Source of the DNA: Emcibacteraceae bacterium
Lineage (GTDB): Bacteria > Pseudomonadota > Alphaproteobacteria > Sphingomonadales > Emcibacteraceae
Reading direction: 5' to 3'
DNA: 37,346 bases
NCBI GenBank assembly: GCA_028281625.1
Contig: JANQJN010000181.1
Coordinates: 1-37,346, forward strand
The notes beneath the pieces were generated by a model. It did no database searches, had not been told where the DNA came from, and saw nothing but the letters and a program-made list of their open reading frames with translations. Made by a program: the position numbers and the translations under genes. This document shows positions 8,901 to 16,707 of this stretch, piece after piece. How positions within the stretch are numbered: the stretch's first letter is position 1; every line of letters begins with the position of its first letter.

Positions 8901-9150
8901 GGCTGGTGCTGTTTACTTCGCGGATTTCATCAACGCGGGTCAGTGCCGCTTCGATCTTTTCAGTGACCAGCGCATCAACTCGTTCGGCGCTGGCGCCCGG
9001 GAAGGTGGTCACGATTACATCAAAACGGTGGGCGATCAGCGGGTCTTCCTGTCTTGGGATGCTTGAAAGCGCAGCGAGGCCGGAAACGAAGATAAAACCA
9101 AGCACGAGGGCGGTAAGCCGTTTGTTTCGATAAAAAAGATTGCTCCACAT
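5968..9150 (-). CDS. RND efflux permease (AcrB/HAE1-type)
   Basis: A 1060-residue inner-membrane proton-driven pump of the ACR_tran family. It has the N-terminal TM1 with PRQEDP, two large periplasmic loops containing repeated porter motifs (FPGASAERVDALVTEKIE), and two blocks of TM segments (about 340-470 and 860-1040). The length is normal for the family. In TM4 the acidic pair is D405-N406 rather than the D-D of AcrB, and in TM10 the AcrB Lys position lies in INDS (N953, D954). Such D-N/NDS variants occur in other RND branches, so the pump need not be inactive. It lies 15 bp downstream of its adaptor gene with a GGAG ribosome-binding site. No outer-membrane factor gene is in the window. 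Substrates cannot be assigned. Confidence 0.93.
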   Translation of the reverse strand: MWSNLFYRNKRLTALVLGFIFVSGLAALSSIPRQEDPLIAHRFDVIVTTFPGASAERVDALVTEKIEAALTRVDEIREVNSTSRAGVSNISVELEEDIAREDLENIWSKVRDRLGDVQPFLPAGAGEPYMLDRESPVYTFMVGFTWANKDEAAQLDILGRFGREFERVLAPISGTVDTGVFGEPDEEVLVTVDPDALASVGMTITQVSTAIATSDSKVSAGQVRSQYNDLLIEVSGELKSEDRVRSIILKQLPTGEFLRVGDIADVKKTVKDPADAVAIIDGERGVIIGAKVDQNVRVDQWTERMYAATEAYKDVLPEGVEVDVIFSQDQYVTDRLSTLLGNIFISSAIIIAVMIFMMGWRSAILVATSLPLTILMVMTIFNLMDVNLHQMSISGIIIALGLLIDNAIVAIDKYKQNRAKGVAVADAISKMAKHLFIPLLASTATTSLTFMPIVLAPGPTGEFIGTIGMAVIFSLGSSLFLALTIIPALAGYLDRNDFFKEQADPEGEDGISTPKEILANGYKNVPLREWYRGVLKWCMDHPKKAAGISITLPVLGFILASTLIQQFFPSSDRDQFQVQLKMPSTASLEETSRQVTKVREIFSTYPEIESDVWVVGENPPAVYYNTFLANDGVSSFAGAFVKTSSKEATRDILPRLQQDLISGVPDAVVLALPFEQGPPFEAPVEVLIYGQDLEILTEKGEEIRQILAETQGVSYTQAKSSFSQKKLMFVPDEEAAQAAGLKLNQIAEQLNSALEGRLGGSVLEGTEELPVRVRFGSENRTDLDYLMNNAVVAPGGSVAIAGDHIGGVPLSSLGHMEIVPTISTIVRRDGARMNVIQANVHPYNLPGASLLDFQARLAESNFELPVGYSMAYGGEEEKRARSEGGLFSTVLPLMVIMVGILVLAFNSFTSALIIGGVAFFSAGLALLSLWLFGFTMGFTGIMGTMGLIGLAINDSIVVLAALRANEGARNADKAAIVNVTVDSTRHIVSTTFTTIGGFIPLIIWSDAMWPPLATAIAGGMVGATLLALVFVPSLYFLRVRRRLKKAGGATVLPLETRAAE

Positions 9151-9165
9151 GGTTCAACTCCGCTC

Positions 9166-10389
9166 CTAATTCGCTTTAACCAGGAAGCCCTGGGACAGGC
9201 GATGGGTACCGCTCGCGACCACATGGTCACCGTCTTGCAATGTACCGCGCACGAACACACGGTCTGCTTCAGTGTAAATCAGCTGCAGTTCCTGACGGGC
9301 GAGGGTGCTATATTCATCGTATCCGTCAACAGGGGAAAGGGTATAAGCGCTCCATAGCCCGCGGCGGCTTTCCGCAAGAGCTTCGGTGGGAAGCCAGTAG
9401 CCATCACCTTCCACTTTAACGTCAATAGTCATGTCAGCCAGGCTGCCAGGTAGAACATCCGCGCCTTCCGCAACATCAAAGATCGCAGTCACGGTGCGGG
9501 TGTTCTGATCCACTTTTGAAACAATTGACCGAAGTGTTGTTTCGATATCGCGGCCCACCTGGTTGAAAATGTAGGCATCACCAACTTCAAGCGCTCCCGC
9601 GGCGAGCTCCGTAAGTCCTACACGGATTTCAAGTTTTCCGTCTTCGATCAGGCGTACCATCGGGCCGCCGCTCATACCAAAAGGCTCACCTTCGTCGCGG
9701 TAACGGGCAATGACACTGCCATCAAAACGGGCACGTAATACTGATAGATCCCGGTCGGCGATAAGGGCTGCGAGGGCTGCTTTTGCGCTTTCAACCGCTG
9801 ACTTGGCAGATATTTCACCAGCTTTTGCGCTTTCAAGTTCATTTTTGACTTGATCAAAGCGTGCTTGAGAAATATGACCATTTTCACGAAGTACCACGTA
9901 GCGATCGAAATTTGTTGCGACCCGTTCCAGTGTGGCTTTGGCTTCAACGGCCATGGCTTCAGCACGCTCAAGGCCGGCTTTTACCTCTATTTCACGGGCA
10001 TCAAGAAGGCGCATATCAAGTTTAGCAAGAATATCACCCTTTTTCACCCGATCACCTTCATCAACCAAAACTTCAGCAAGAATTCCCGCACGGTCAAATC
10101 CGTGATCGCTTTCACGGGCGGCGATTACCTGCCCAGCGATTTTCTGGCGGGTTGTATATTCTGTTTCGGCGCTAACGGTCACTGTATTTACTGCAAGTGC
10201 TTTGGAAATATCGACACCGTCAACACTGGCGTTTGCGCGGCTTGCAATGTCACCAACACGGGTGATCACCAGCGCAGCCAAGATGGTGATCATCAGCAGT
10301 ACTGCGATTGTTGAAAATGGGTTTGTACGAAGTTTAGAAGCGATAAAGCCAAAAAGGCTCGTAAATTTGTTAGTAGAAGTCCCGGTCAT
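9166..10389 (-). CDS. RND efflux periplasmic adaptor (membrane fusion protein)
   Basis: A 407-residue adaptor with an N-terminal membrane anchor (about residues 25-43). A biotinyl/lipoyl-like half motif (GILAEVLVDEGDRVKKGDILAKLD) precedes a long alanine- and glutamate-rich helical hairpin (about 120-200). The second lipoyl half and a beta-barrel follow (RARFDGSVIARYRDEGEPF, then GKLEIRVGL). Adaptors of this family bridge the inner-membrane permease and an outer-membrane channel. The ATG at 10389 has AAGGAAG a few bases upstream. It is first in the operon, followed by the permease, and its upstream region carries a promoter overlapped by a palindrome, suggesting repressor control. Confidence 0.92.
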   Translation of the reverse strand: MTGTSTNKFTSLFGFIASKLRTNPFSTIAVLLMITILAALVITRVGDIASRANASVDGVDISKALAVNTVTVSAETEYTTRQKIAGQVIAARESDHGFDRAGILAEVLVDEGDRVKKGDILAKLDMRLLDAREIEVKAGLERAEAMAVEAKATLERVATNFDRYVVLRENGHISQARFDQVKNELESAKAGEISAKSAVESAKAALAALIADRDLSVLRARFDGSVIARYRDEGEPFGMSGGPMVRLIEDGKLEIRVGLTELAAGALEVGDAYIFNQVGRDIETTLRSIVSKVDQNTRTVTAIFDVAEGADVLPGSLADMTIDVKVEGDGYWLPTEALAESRRGLWSAYTLSPVDGYDEYSTLARQELQLIYTEADRVFVRGTLQDGDHVVASGTHRLSQGFLVKAN

Positions 10390-10445
10390 TTTTCTTCCTT
10401 TAACGTCAAAGTCGAGTCGTCACTCAAATCAAATGTTTACACCGT

Positions 10446-10474
10446 ATACATACGAAAAATATTGACAGTGTCAA
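10446..10474 (-). promoter_or_regulatory. Candidate promoter and operator of the efflux operon
   Basis: Read on the - strand, TTGACA (10474-10469) is a perfect -35 box, followed 16-17 bases later by TATGTA/ATGTAT near 10452-10446. The -35 box is one half of a perfect palindrome, TTGACA-G-TGTCAA on the + strand, at 10462-10474. An inverted repeat covering a -35 box is a typical site for a TetR- or MarR-type repressor of an efflux operon. The regulator gene is not in the window. The site starts 73 bp upstream of the adaptor start. Confidence 0.6.
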
Positions 10475-10506
10475 CATTTATTTTGCGATCAATAAATTGT
10501 CTTACA

Positions 10507-10519
10507 AAATCAGTGATTT
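10507..10519. promoter_or_regulatory. Second 13-bp palindrome upstream of the efflux operon
   Basis: AAATCA-G-TGATTT is a perfect inverted repeat around a central G, centred 45 bp from the centre of the TTGACA-G-TGTCAA palindrome. Both share CAGTG at the core. It lies between the DUF885-like stop (10538) and the efflux promoter. It may be an auxiliary operator or a chance AT-rich palindrome. Confidence 0.3.
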
Positions 10520-10537
10520 AAGGAAAAGTGTAGGGAT

Positions 10538-12202
10538 CTAATTCGCGGCGATCAACCGGTCTAATTTATCAAGTTGACCCCTGAGTCCCAGTTTTTCAAA
10601 GCGAAGCAATGTAGGTTGAACATTGTTATTGGCCCAAATGTAATCATGCAGGGGCAAAAGATCAAATTCATCGCCCTCAGCCATTTTAACTTCACCCACA
10701 AGTTCGTTCAGTTGATGAAGCCCCATCATGGCACCAAGCCCATTGAGCGGATTACCAAGACGACCGGAATTGATCACGTGCTTTTCGTTGGCCTCAGCCC
10801 AATTAAGCTCGCCCGAATGGATCTCCACTTCACGGATCACACCGAGGGCCCAACGCTCAACTGCATTTCTCATTTGTTCGTCGATCCAGGGGTTGTCAAC
10901 GAAGAATCCAGCCTTTTGCATGGCGATCTGTGCGTAGCAGGGAACCCCTTCAAGTGCGGTAACGCTATAGGAATAATGGCGTAGTGTGCGTGGATTTGAC
11001 CGCGCGAGGGCAAACATAAGTGTATGACCCGGCACACCATTATGGACGATGGAACCGCGCGGATCACGGTAAATGGATAGCCCTGCCGAGGAACCCACCC
11101 CTTCGCCCTTGGGGAATTGGTAGTAATGCCGATCTTCACCAGGTGGGTTCCACAGGTTCATATCATTGGCACTCCAAAGCTTGATTGGCTTTAAATATTC
11201 TGGAATTTCCGCGATCCGGTAACGGCCAACCCAGTTGGGGACAGTAACGAAGCGTTTTTCATTAAGCTGCTTACGGACATAAAGGTCCCAATAATCGGTG
11301 GCGGCAATCAGCGATTCCAGATCTGGCATTTCCGCAAGCGTGTTTTCATATGTAGCGCCATGATCATAAAAAGCGTTGGATGCGGTTGCTTTTTTCAAGG
11401 CCCGTTCGGCGATGGTTTTCATTTCTTCAATGGTATAAGGGATCATCTGAATGCGGTGCATTTTAAAACGGATCGCGTCCAGACCGACGTAAGCCTCCGG
11501 GTTCGCGTTCGGTGTTTCCGCCTCTATCCAGACTTTAAATTCAACCAGTGCGGCTGTTGCGGCGGCTGCGGCGTCCATCAACGCGTCCATATGTTCCGCA
11601 GGTATGTTTTTGGTAAGCTCCGTGGCGACAATATCCATCCGCTCTTCAATATCCACCAGTTCTTCCAGTGCGTAGGGACCATATGGTGCCCTAAAATCAG
11701 TAAGATTTGCTTTGGCTTGAGCGAGCACGGTGGGGAAGGCGTTAAGGCGGCGGATGATCTCAATTGCACGGGCGCTTTCAACCGGTGGGCGCTTCATAAA
11801 CAGCACCCGCACCGACCCAATGGTTTGATCCAGATAAAATTTCGGGCTTCTTTGCCACAAAGGGACAATATCGAGCTCATAGCGCGCACGGGCAATACCG
11901 GACCCAAGCAGCCGCCAGTCCACTTCGTCTTCACGAGACGCACCCGCAATATCAATCGCAGCGTGGCGCGCTTCAAAATCATCTATTGTCGCCCGCCAGG
12001 ACGCGATTGTTTCCGGCGAATAATCCGGCACCCAGCCATCACTTTTGATAAAACGCCAGATTTCATCATTATGGTTGGCAATCGGTGCCTGATCCATGCG
12101 CCAATCCCAAAAAGCTTTGCCCAGTTCTTCGGTGGTCTCCGCGCGTGCAAAGCTGCTCACGGCCAGCATGATGATGATTGAAAGTCGCCAGATTTTATGC
12201 AT
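10538..12202 (-). CDS. Exported DUF885-like protein with degenerate HExxPGH motif
   Basis: A 554-residue protein with a signal peptide (cleavage near FARA). DUF885 proteins are predicted metallopeptidase-like hydrolases with an HEAxPGH motif followed about 25 residues later by EGWA-Y. Here the equivalents are H387-N-G-V-P-G-H393 and LEGVPCYAQ (E418), followed by a helical region with NAVERWALGVIREVEIHSGELNW. The placement supports family membership, but the motif Glu is Asn388 and EGW is EGV. The protein may therefore have lost peptidase activity or use a modified site. The length is typical of the family. It is divergent from the first PLP enzyme with a 125-bp gap holding a 21-bp imperfect palindrome. 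Confidence 0.72.
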   Translation of the reverse strand: MHKIWRLSIIIMLAVSSFARAETTEELGKAFWDWRMDQAPIANHNDEIWRFIKSDGWVPDYSPETIASWRATIDDFEARHAAIDIAGASREDEVDWRLLGSGIARARYELDIVPLWQRSPKFYLDQTIGSVRVLFMKRPPVESARAIEIIRRLNAFPTVLAQAKANLTDFRAPYGPYALEELVDIEERMDIVATELTKNIPAEHMDALMDAAAAATAALVEFKVWIEAETPNANPEAYVGLDAIRFKMHRIQMIPYTIEEMKTIAERALKKATASNAFYDHGATYENTLAEMPDLESLIAATDYWDLYVRKQLNEKRFVTVPNWVGRYRIAEIPEYLKPIKLWSANDMNLWNPPGEDRHYYQFPKGEGVGSSAGLSIYRDPRGSIVHNGVPGHTLMFALARSNPRTLRHYSYSVTALEGVPCYAQIAMQKAGFFVDNPWIDEQMRNAVERWALGVIREVEIHSGELNWAEANEKHVINSGRLGNPLNGLGAMMGLHQLNELVGEVKMAEGDEFDLLPLHDYIWANNNVQPTLLRFEKLGLRGQLDKLDRLIAAN

Positions 12203-12253
12203 GATATCTCCCCGTTTTCCTTGATTTTAGCGAAGCAGATTTTCACAGTCCAT

Positions 12254-12274
12254 AACAATTATCAGATAGTTGTT
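12254..12274. promoter_or_regulatory. 21-bp imperfect palindrome in a divergent intergenic region
   Basis: AACAATTATC (12254-12263) and GATAGTTGTT (12265-12274) match as inverted repeats at 9 of 10 positions around a central A. The site is nearly equidistant from the DUF885-like start (12202) and the PLP enzyme start (12328). This is the expected place for an operator that controls both genes. A weak -10-like TATGTA lies at 12295-12300 for the rightward gene. Confidence 0.55.
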
Positions 12275-12327
12275 GCGCATATCGACCGTTACGCTATGTA
12301 TGTATTGATAAAAAAATGGAGTAAGAA

Positions 12328-13683
12328 ATGCGCTTTGATGAAAAGCTTTTTTCCTATGTGCTCGAAGCTTCAAAAGAATTTGAAAATGGCTTTGATGGTA
12401 ATCCTGTGGTTCCCACGGCGGAGGCGATTGCAAACTTGAAACAGTTTGACGAACCGACACCGACCACCAGCACGCCCGCAATGGATGTGATTAAAATGCT
12501 CCATGAAGTGGGAACGCCTGCGGCGACCTTAAGTCGCTCGGGCCGATTTTTTGGCTTTGTGGTTGGTGGTTCACTGCCCGTTGCCCATGCGTCCAGTTGG
12601 ATGACGACCACTTGGGATCAGAATTGTGGTCTCGCCATGCTTGGTTATGCCAACGCCATGTTTGAAGAAGTATCAGCAAAATGGATTCTCGATATGCTGG
12701 ATCTTCCCGCGGATAGCGGCATGGGCTTTGTGACTGGCGCGACCATGGCGGGCTTTACTGCGCTTTCATCGGCGCGGCAGAAAATATGTAAGGATTTTGG
12801 CTATGATCTTCGTAAATCCGGCCTACGAAACGCTCCGGAAATTCGCATCATCGCCAGCGAAGATATTCATACGACCAATGTGGCGGCGCTAAACTACATG
12901 GGTTTTGGCCGAGACGAGATTGAATTTACACCCGTGGACGAAGAAGGTCGCATCATTGTCGATCAAATGCCGGAACTGGGCCCCAATTGCATCGTTATTA
13001 TCCAGGCCGGCAACATCAACAGTGGTGCGTTTGATGATTTCAAGGCGATATGTGCCAAAGCTAAAGCGGTTGGCGCCTGGGTCCATGTGGATGGGGCCTT
13101 TGGTGGCTGGATCAAGGTATCCAAAGCCCGTGGCCACTTTGGCGACGGGATGGAACTAGCGGATAGTTGGTCCATTGACTGTCATAAATGGCTCAACGTG
13201 CCCTATGACAGCGCCATATCCATTTGCCGTGATCGAAACGCCATGATGGAAGCTTTCGCGATTAACGCAAGCTATCTTGAAAGCGATGGTGACCGGATGC
13301 CCAATAACTTTACCCCGGAACTCAGTCGCCGTGCGCGCGGTATTGATGTCTGGGCGGCCCTGAAACACTTGGGCAAGGACGGTTTTGGTAAAATGATTGA
13401 TCGAACCTGTGATCATGCGACATGGTTCGCGGGTGCACTTTCGAAAATCGGCTTTACGATTATGAATGACGTTGTGATCAATCAGGTAGTGTTCTGCCTG
13501 GTTGATAATGATGACGCGCGTCTCGCGCGAATTATGGAGCGTGTGGCAAGTGGGGGCAGGGCCTGGTTCGGCCCCACAACCTGGCATGGCCGAAGCGTAT
13601 ACCGTATGAGCATCTCATCCCATGAAACGACCCAAGCCGATCTTGATGTAGCCCTTCAGGCGATCAAAGACGCAATGGATTAA
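12328..13683 (+). CDS. PLP-dependent decarboxylase-fold enzyme (copy 1)
   Basis: A 451-residue cytoplasmic fold-type I PLP enzyme of the group II decarboxylase family. Visible landmarks are the phosphate-binding TGATMAGFTAL (136-146), a cofactor-stacking His candidate at H181 (SEDIHTTN), Asp in HVDGAFGGW (D255, contacts the pyridine nitrogen) and the Schiff-base Lys in DCHKWLN (K287). Members decarboxylate aromatic or acidic amino acids, but related enzymes have other activities, so the substrate is left open. The ATG at 12328 follows GGAGTAAG. It is a close paralog of the enzyme at 15358, with the same numbering and no gap through residue 290. Its stop overlaps the convergent esterase stop by 4 bp. 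Confidence 0.88.
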   Translation: MRFDEKLFSYVLEASKEFENGFDGNPVVPTAEAIANLKQFDEPTPTTSTPAMDVIKMLHEVGTPAATLSRSGRFFGFVVGGSLPVAHASSWMTTTWDQNCGLAMLGYANAMFEEVSAKWILDMLDLPADSGMGFVTGATMAGFTALSSARQKICKDFGYDLRKSGLRNAPEIRIIASEDIHTTNVAALNYMGFGRDEIEFTPVDEEGRIIVDQMPELGPNCIVIIQAGNINSGAFDDFKAICAKAKAVGAWVHVDGAFGGWIKVSKARGHFGDGMELADSWSIDCHKWLNVPYDSAISICRDRNAMMEAFAINASYLESDGDRMPNNFTPELSRRARGIDVWAALKHLGKDGFGKMIDRTCDHATWFAGALSKIGFTIMNDVVINQVVFCLVDNDDARLARIMERVASGGRAWFGPTTWHGRSVYRMSISSHETTQADLDVALQAIKDAMD

Positions 13684-14606
13684 GGTGTTTTTTCGGATAC
13701 CGAGCGTATAAACATCAAAATGTCGTAAGCAAACAGACTTGATCCGGTGTTAAAATGAAACACTTCGGACAAGTGATTATGGTCCATGACCTGCTTCACC
13801 ATAGGAAGTGCTCCGTCCCGTTGATAAAGCGCATCAATCATTTTTGAAGCCTGATACTGGAAATTATCCTTGTCATACTCGGCGTAACTCACAAAGACCG
13901 GCACCTTTCGACCTTCAAGCTTGTGAAGCACGCTACGCACGGGATAAAGCTTATTATCCCGACCGAAATAATCATAATATTGCGGATCAGCATCGCCGTT
14001 TAGGATTTGGGTATCATAAACTGATCCGCTGGCAAGGATCACCCCGGCCACACCATCATTTTCGATTTGGTATTCTTCTTCAAAAATATAGCTCGCTACA
14101 TGCTGGGCGCCAGCCGAATGGCCAAAGAGGAAAATACGTGATGTATCAGCGTTTTTAAATCGGCCTGGATTATCCCTGATCCATTTGATCTGTGCTGCAA
14201 GGTCAAGGGTGCCGCTTGGCCATGTAAATTCCGGTGCAAGGCGGTATGTCATGATAACACTTGTGATACCGAGTTTGGCAAAATGGTAGCCTACATTGGC
14301 ATACATGGCCTTATCGCCCGCGACAAAGGAACCACCATGGAGGAAAACAAGGATCGGCGAAGGGGTATCTCCGGGCTCAGCCGGTTCATAAAGATCAAAC
14401 CCCTGTTTGGCATGATCACCGTATTTCAAGTCACGTGTGACGTTTACTTTAGAATTGTCCGCGGCGTCCCAAAGCGGTTGCCAACGGGAGAGGGACTTTC
14501 CAACATCAATGATTTTACCATCGGCACGGATTTGCCCGGTGATGCTCTGCGCGGCCGCTGGGGCGTAGAGCAAAATGCAAACAAGAAAAGAAAGTAGGAT
14601 CCTCAT
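13680..14606 (-). CDS. Exported alpha/beta-hydrolase esterase (HSL/BD-FAE-like)
   Basis: A 308-residue protein with a signal peptide (MRILLSFLVCILLYAPAAAQ). It shows the HGG oxyanion motif of hormone-sensitive-lipase-like esterases (H90-G91-G92-S-F), the nucleophile elbow G-H-S-A-G around S164, a likely acid in SYAEYDKDNF and a C-terminal His in MDHNHLSEV. It probably hydrolyses carboxylic esters in the periplasm. Its start overlaps the stop of the upstream membrane-protein gene by 1 base (TGATG), so translation is coupled. Its 3' end overlaps the convergent PLP gene by 4 bp. Confidence 0.85.
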   Translation of the reverse strand: MRILLSFLVCILLYAPAAAQSITGQIRADGKIIDVGKSLSRWQPLWDAADNSKVNVTRDLKYGDHAKQGFDLYEPAEPGDTPSPILVFLHGGSFVAGDKAMYANVGYHFAKLGITSVIMTYRLAPEFTWPSGTLDLAAQIKWIRDNPGRFKNADTSRIFLFGHSAGAQHVASYIFEEEYQIENDGVAGVILASGSVYDTQILNGDADPQYYDYFGRDNKLYPVRSVLHKLEGRKVPVFVSYAEYDKDNFQYQASKMIDALYQRDGALPMVKQVMDHNHLSEVFHFNTGSSLFAYDILMFIRSVSEKTP

Positions 14607-15235
14607 CAGTTGTCGTTATTGCTGTCTTGATATTTTTTAAGAACCGATGGATGCACGTTTGCTTTAAGCTCGTCGACAGATTTTTTCCGACGGTTGGACT
14701 TAGAATGCCTTGTTCGCAGCCTTGGCGAAGTGTTATCAGAAATAAGCATATAGGCAATCACAGCAAGAGCCAGTGCCCGTACTGTAGAGAGCACAAACAT
14801 AAAGGCAAAATTAAAATTGGGGTAAATTACATCCGAAGGCAGATCTTCAAAGGCAATGTCGCTCCAGACGATGTCACGAGGACCAATCAAGATGCGGTCA
14901 TTGCGCAAATATACGTCCTGATATTGATAAGCAAGATAGGCATCGGCAATCGTCCAGAAGACAACAGCCACCACAATCAGATACTTCATATAAACCATGG
15001 TATCGATCCGGTTTACCAGCCGATGGGCGAACGCCATCATCGCCATATAGTGGCACACCACATATCCGGCCATGACCAGGAATATGTCCATATAATGGGC
15101 TACTTCGGTAACCCCCAGCGCTACAATTAGCTGTAGCCCGGCAATTTGCGGCGCCAGCAGCAAAAAGAAAAGCAAAGCGATCTGCCCGTAGTTAAGCATT
15201 TGTTTATTAAGATGATCAGCCGTACTTTCGTTCAT
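14606..15235 (-). CDS. Four-TM inner-membrane protein of unknown function
   Basis: A 209-residue protein I do not recognise. Hydropathy by eye gives four membrane segments at about residues 17-41, 48-71, 81-104 and 140-166. A loop between TM3 and TM4 is rich in acidic and aromatic residues, and the C-terminal tail (171-209) is strongly basic and likely cytoplasmic (HSKSNRRKKS). It is translationally coupled to the downstream exported esterase (1-base overlap), so the two probably work together, for example as a membrane factor for the esterase. It is divergent from the second PLP enzyme. Confidence 0.75.
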   Translation of the reverse strand: MNESTADHLNKQMLNYGQIALLFFLLLAPQIAGLQLIVALGVTEVAHYMDIFLVMAGYVVCHYMAMMAFAHRLVNRIDTMVYMKYLIVVAVVFWTIADAYLAYQYQDVYLRNDRILIGPRDIVWSDIAFEDLPSDVIYPNFNFAFMFVLSTVRALALAVIAYMLISDNTSPRLRTRHSKSNRRKKSVDELKANVHPSVLKKYQDSNNDN

Positions 15236-15245
15236 TCAGGTTTCC

Positions 15246-15257
15246 AATTGCGCAATT
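15246..15257. promoter_or_regulatory. 12-bp perfect palindrome AATTGCGCAATT
   Basis: AATTGCGCAATT lies 10 bases upstream of the four-TM gene start (- strand) and about 100 bp upstream of the second PLP enzyme start. It could be an operator or part of a leader. It does not resemble the palindrome upstream of the first PLP enzyme, so the two paralogs are probably regulated differently. Confidence 0.3.
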
Positions 15258-15357
15258 TATTCAAATAATTAATTCTGTTCTTTGATATTGGCATTTCGCC
15301 ATGATGCAGTAAAGTCATAATGATCAAAAAGTGCAATATTATAACAGGGACCAAAAA

Positions 15358-16707
15358 ATGGAGTTTAATCAACCACTTTATGATTATGTGGTCGCCTCCG
15401 CAAAATCATTTGAAGAAAGCCTGGACTTAAGACCCGTCACTCCGACAGAGGACGCCGAGCGCGCCCTTAAATATTTTGATGAACCTCTGGCGGATAAAGG
15501 GTCAGAGCCGCTTGACGTTATTAAAATGCTAAACGAAGTAGGGGAGCCTGGTGTGGTCTCTTCTCGCGGGGGGCGCTACTATGGATTTGTCACTGGTGCC
15601 GCCATGCCGGTTTCTGTTGCGGCAAACTGGCTTGCGGCCACATGGGATCAGAACGCTGGCCCCTACGTTCTTAGCCCAACCGCCGCGGTGGTGGAAGAAG
15701 TTGCTGGAAATTGGGTACTTGATCTTCTACGTCTGCCGCTAGAAAGCGGTTTTGGTTTTGTCACTGGCGCCACCATGGCGAGCTTCACGGCACTAAGTGC
15801 GGCGCGTCTAAGCCTTTATAGGAAGTCTGGCTATGATCTAAAAGCAGATGGGATCAGGAACGCGCCAAAGATCCGCTTTGTTATGAGTGAGGAAATCCAT
15901 CCCACCATCATCATTGGGCTACAGTATATGGGCTACGGCAAAAATGAATTTGAATTTGTCCCTGTGGATGATCAGGGCCGCATGATTGCGGAAAAGCTTC
16001 CCATGCTCGATGATATGTCGATCGTGATTTGTCAGGCGGGGAATGTGAATAGCGGCTCCTTTGATCCGTTTGAAGCAATTTGCGCAAAAGCGAAAGAAGC
16101 CGGTGCATGGGTTCATGTAGACGGAGCTTTTGGTGGCTGGATACGCGCATCAAAAAGCCGCTCCCACTTGGCGGACGGTATGGATAAAGCTGACAGCTGG
16201 TCGGTTGATTGCCATAAATGGCTTAACATCCCTCATGACAGTGCCATCGCCATCGTGCGCGATAAACGGGCTTTGCAGGAAACATTCGGAGTGGTCGCGC
16301 CTTATCTGGTTACCGGTGAAAAACGGGATCCGGACCATTATACGCCTGAGCTTTCCCGACGTGCTCGGGGTATCGAAGTCTGGGCCGCGCTTAAGCATCT
16401 TGGTCGCGATGGCATGGGGGATCTTCTTGACCGCTGCTGCAATCATGCGAAAGTCTTCGCGAGTGAACTGGCCAACATGGGCTTTACCATCCTGAATGAT
16501 GTTGTGATCAACCAGATCGTGGTAACCATGGATGATGAAAGCAAATTGGACGGTTTTATCGAGCGCGTACAACAAAGCGGTAAAACCTGGTTTGGTCCTA
16601 CAAACTGGAAAGGACGCAAGGGATTTCGTATCAGCGTATCATCCTATGTGACCACTGATCAGGATGTTAAGATCGCGCTAAAGGCCATAGAAGACGCGCT
16701 TAACTGA
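15358..16707 (+). CDS. PLP-dependent decarboxylase-fold enzyme (copy 2)
   Basis: A 449-residue paralog of the enzyme at 12328, aligned without gaps through residue 290. The same PLP residues are present: TGATMASFTAL (136-146), H181 (SEEIHPT), D255 in HVDGAFGGW and K287 in DCHKWLN. A GTG at 15331 would add nine residues with no counterpart in the paralog. The ATG at 15358 follows AGGGA and gives the same N-terminus as copy 1, so I chose it. Differences cluster in the N-terminal 130 residues, for example DQNAGPYVLSPTAA here against DQNCGLAMLGYANA in copy 1, which may change the substrate. The 3' end overlaps the convergent osmC-like gene by 8 bp. Confidence 0.88.
   Translation: MEFNQPLYDYVVASAKSFEESLDLRPVTPTEDAERALKYFDEPLADKGSEPLDVIKMLNEVGEPGVVSSRGGRYYGFVTGAAMPVSVAANWLAATWDQNAGPYVLSPTAAVVEEVAGNWVLDLLRLPLESGFGFVTGATMASFTALSAARLSLYRKSGYDLKADGIRNAPKIRFVMSEEIHPTIIIGLQYMGYGKNEFEFVPVDDQGRMIAEKLPMLDDMSIVICQAGNVNSGSFDPFEAICAKAKEAGAWVHVDGAFGGWIRASKSRSHLADGMDKADSWSVDCHKWLNIPHDSAIAIVRDKRALQETFGVVAPYLVTGEKRDPDHYTPELSRRARGIEVWAALKHLGRDGMGDLLDRCCNHAKVFASELANMGFTILNDVVINQIVVTMDDESKLDGFIERVQQSGKTWFGPTNWKGRKGFRISVSSYVTTDQDVKIALKAIEDALN

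Noticed and set aside
11360..12181. 273-codon open frame on the + strand
   Set aside because: Antisense to the DUF885-like gene; its translation is rich in Cys, His and Phe without any recognisable motif, typical of a shadow frame.
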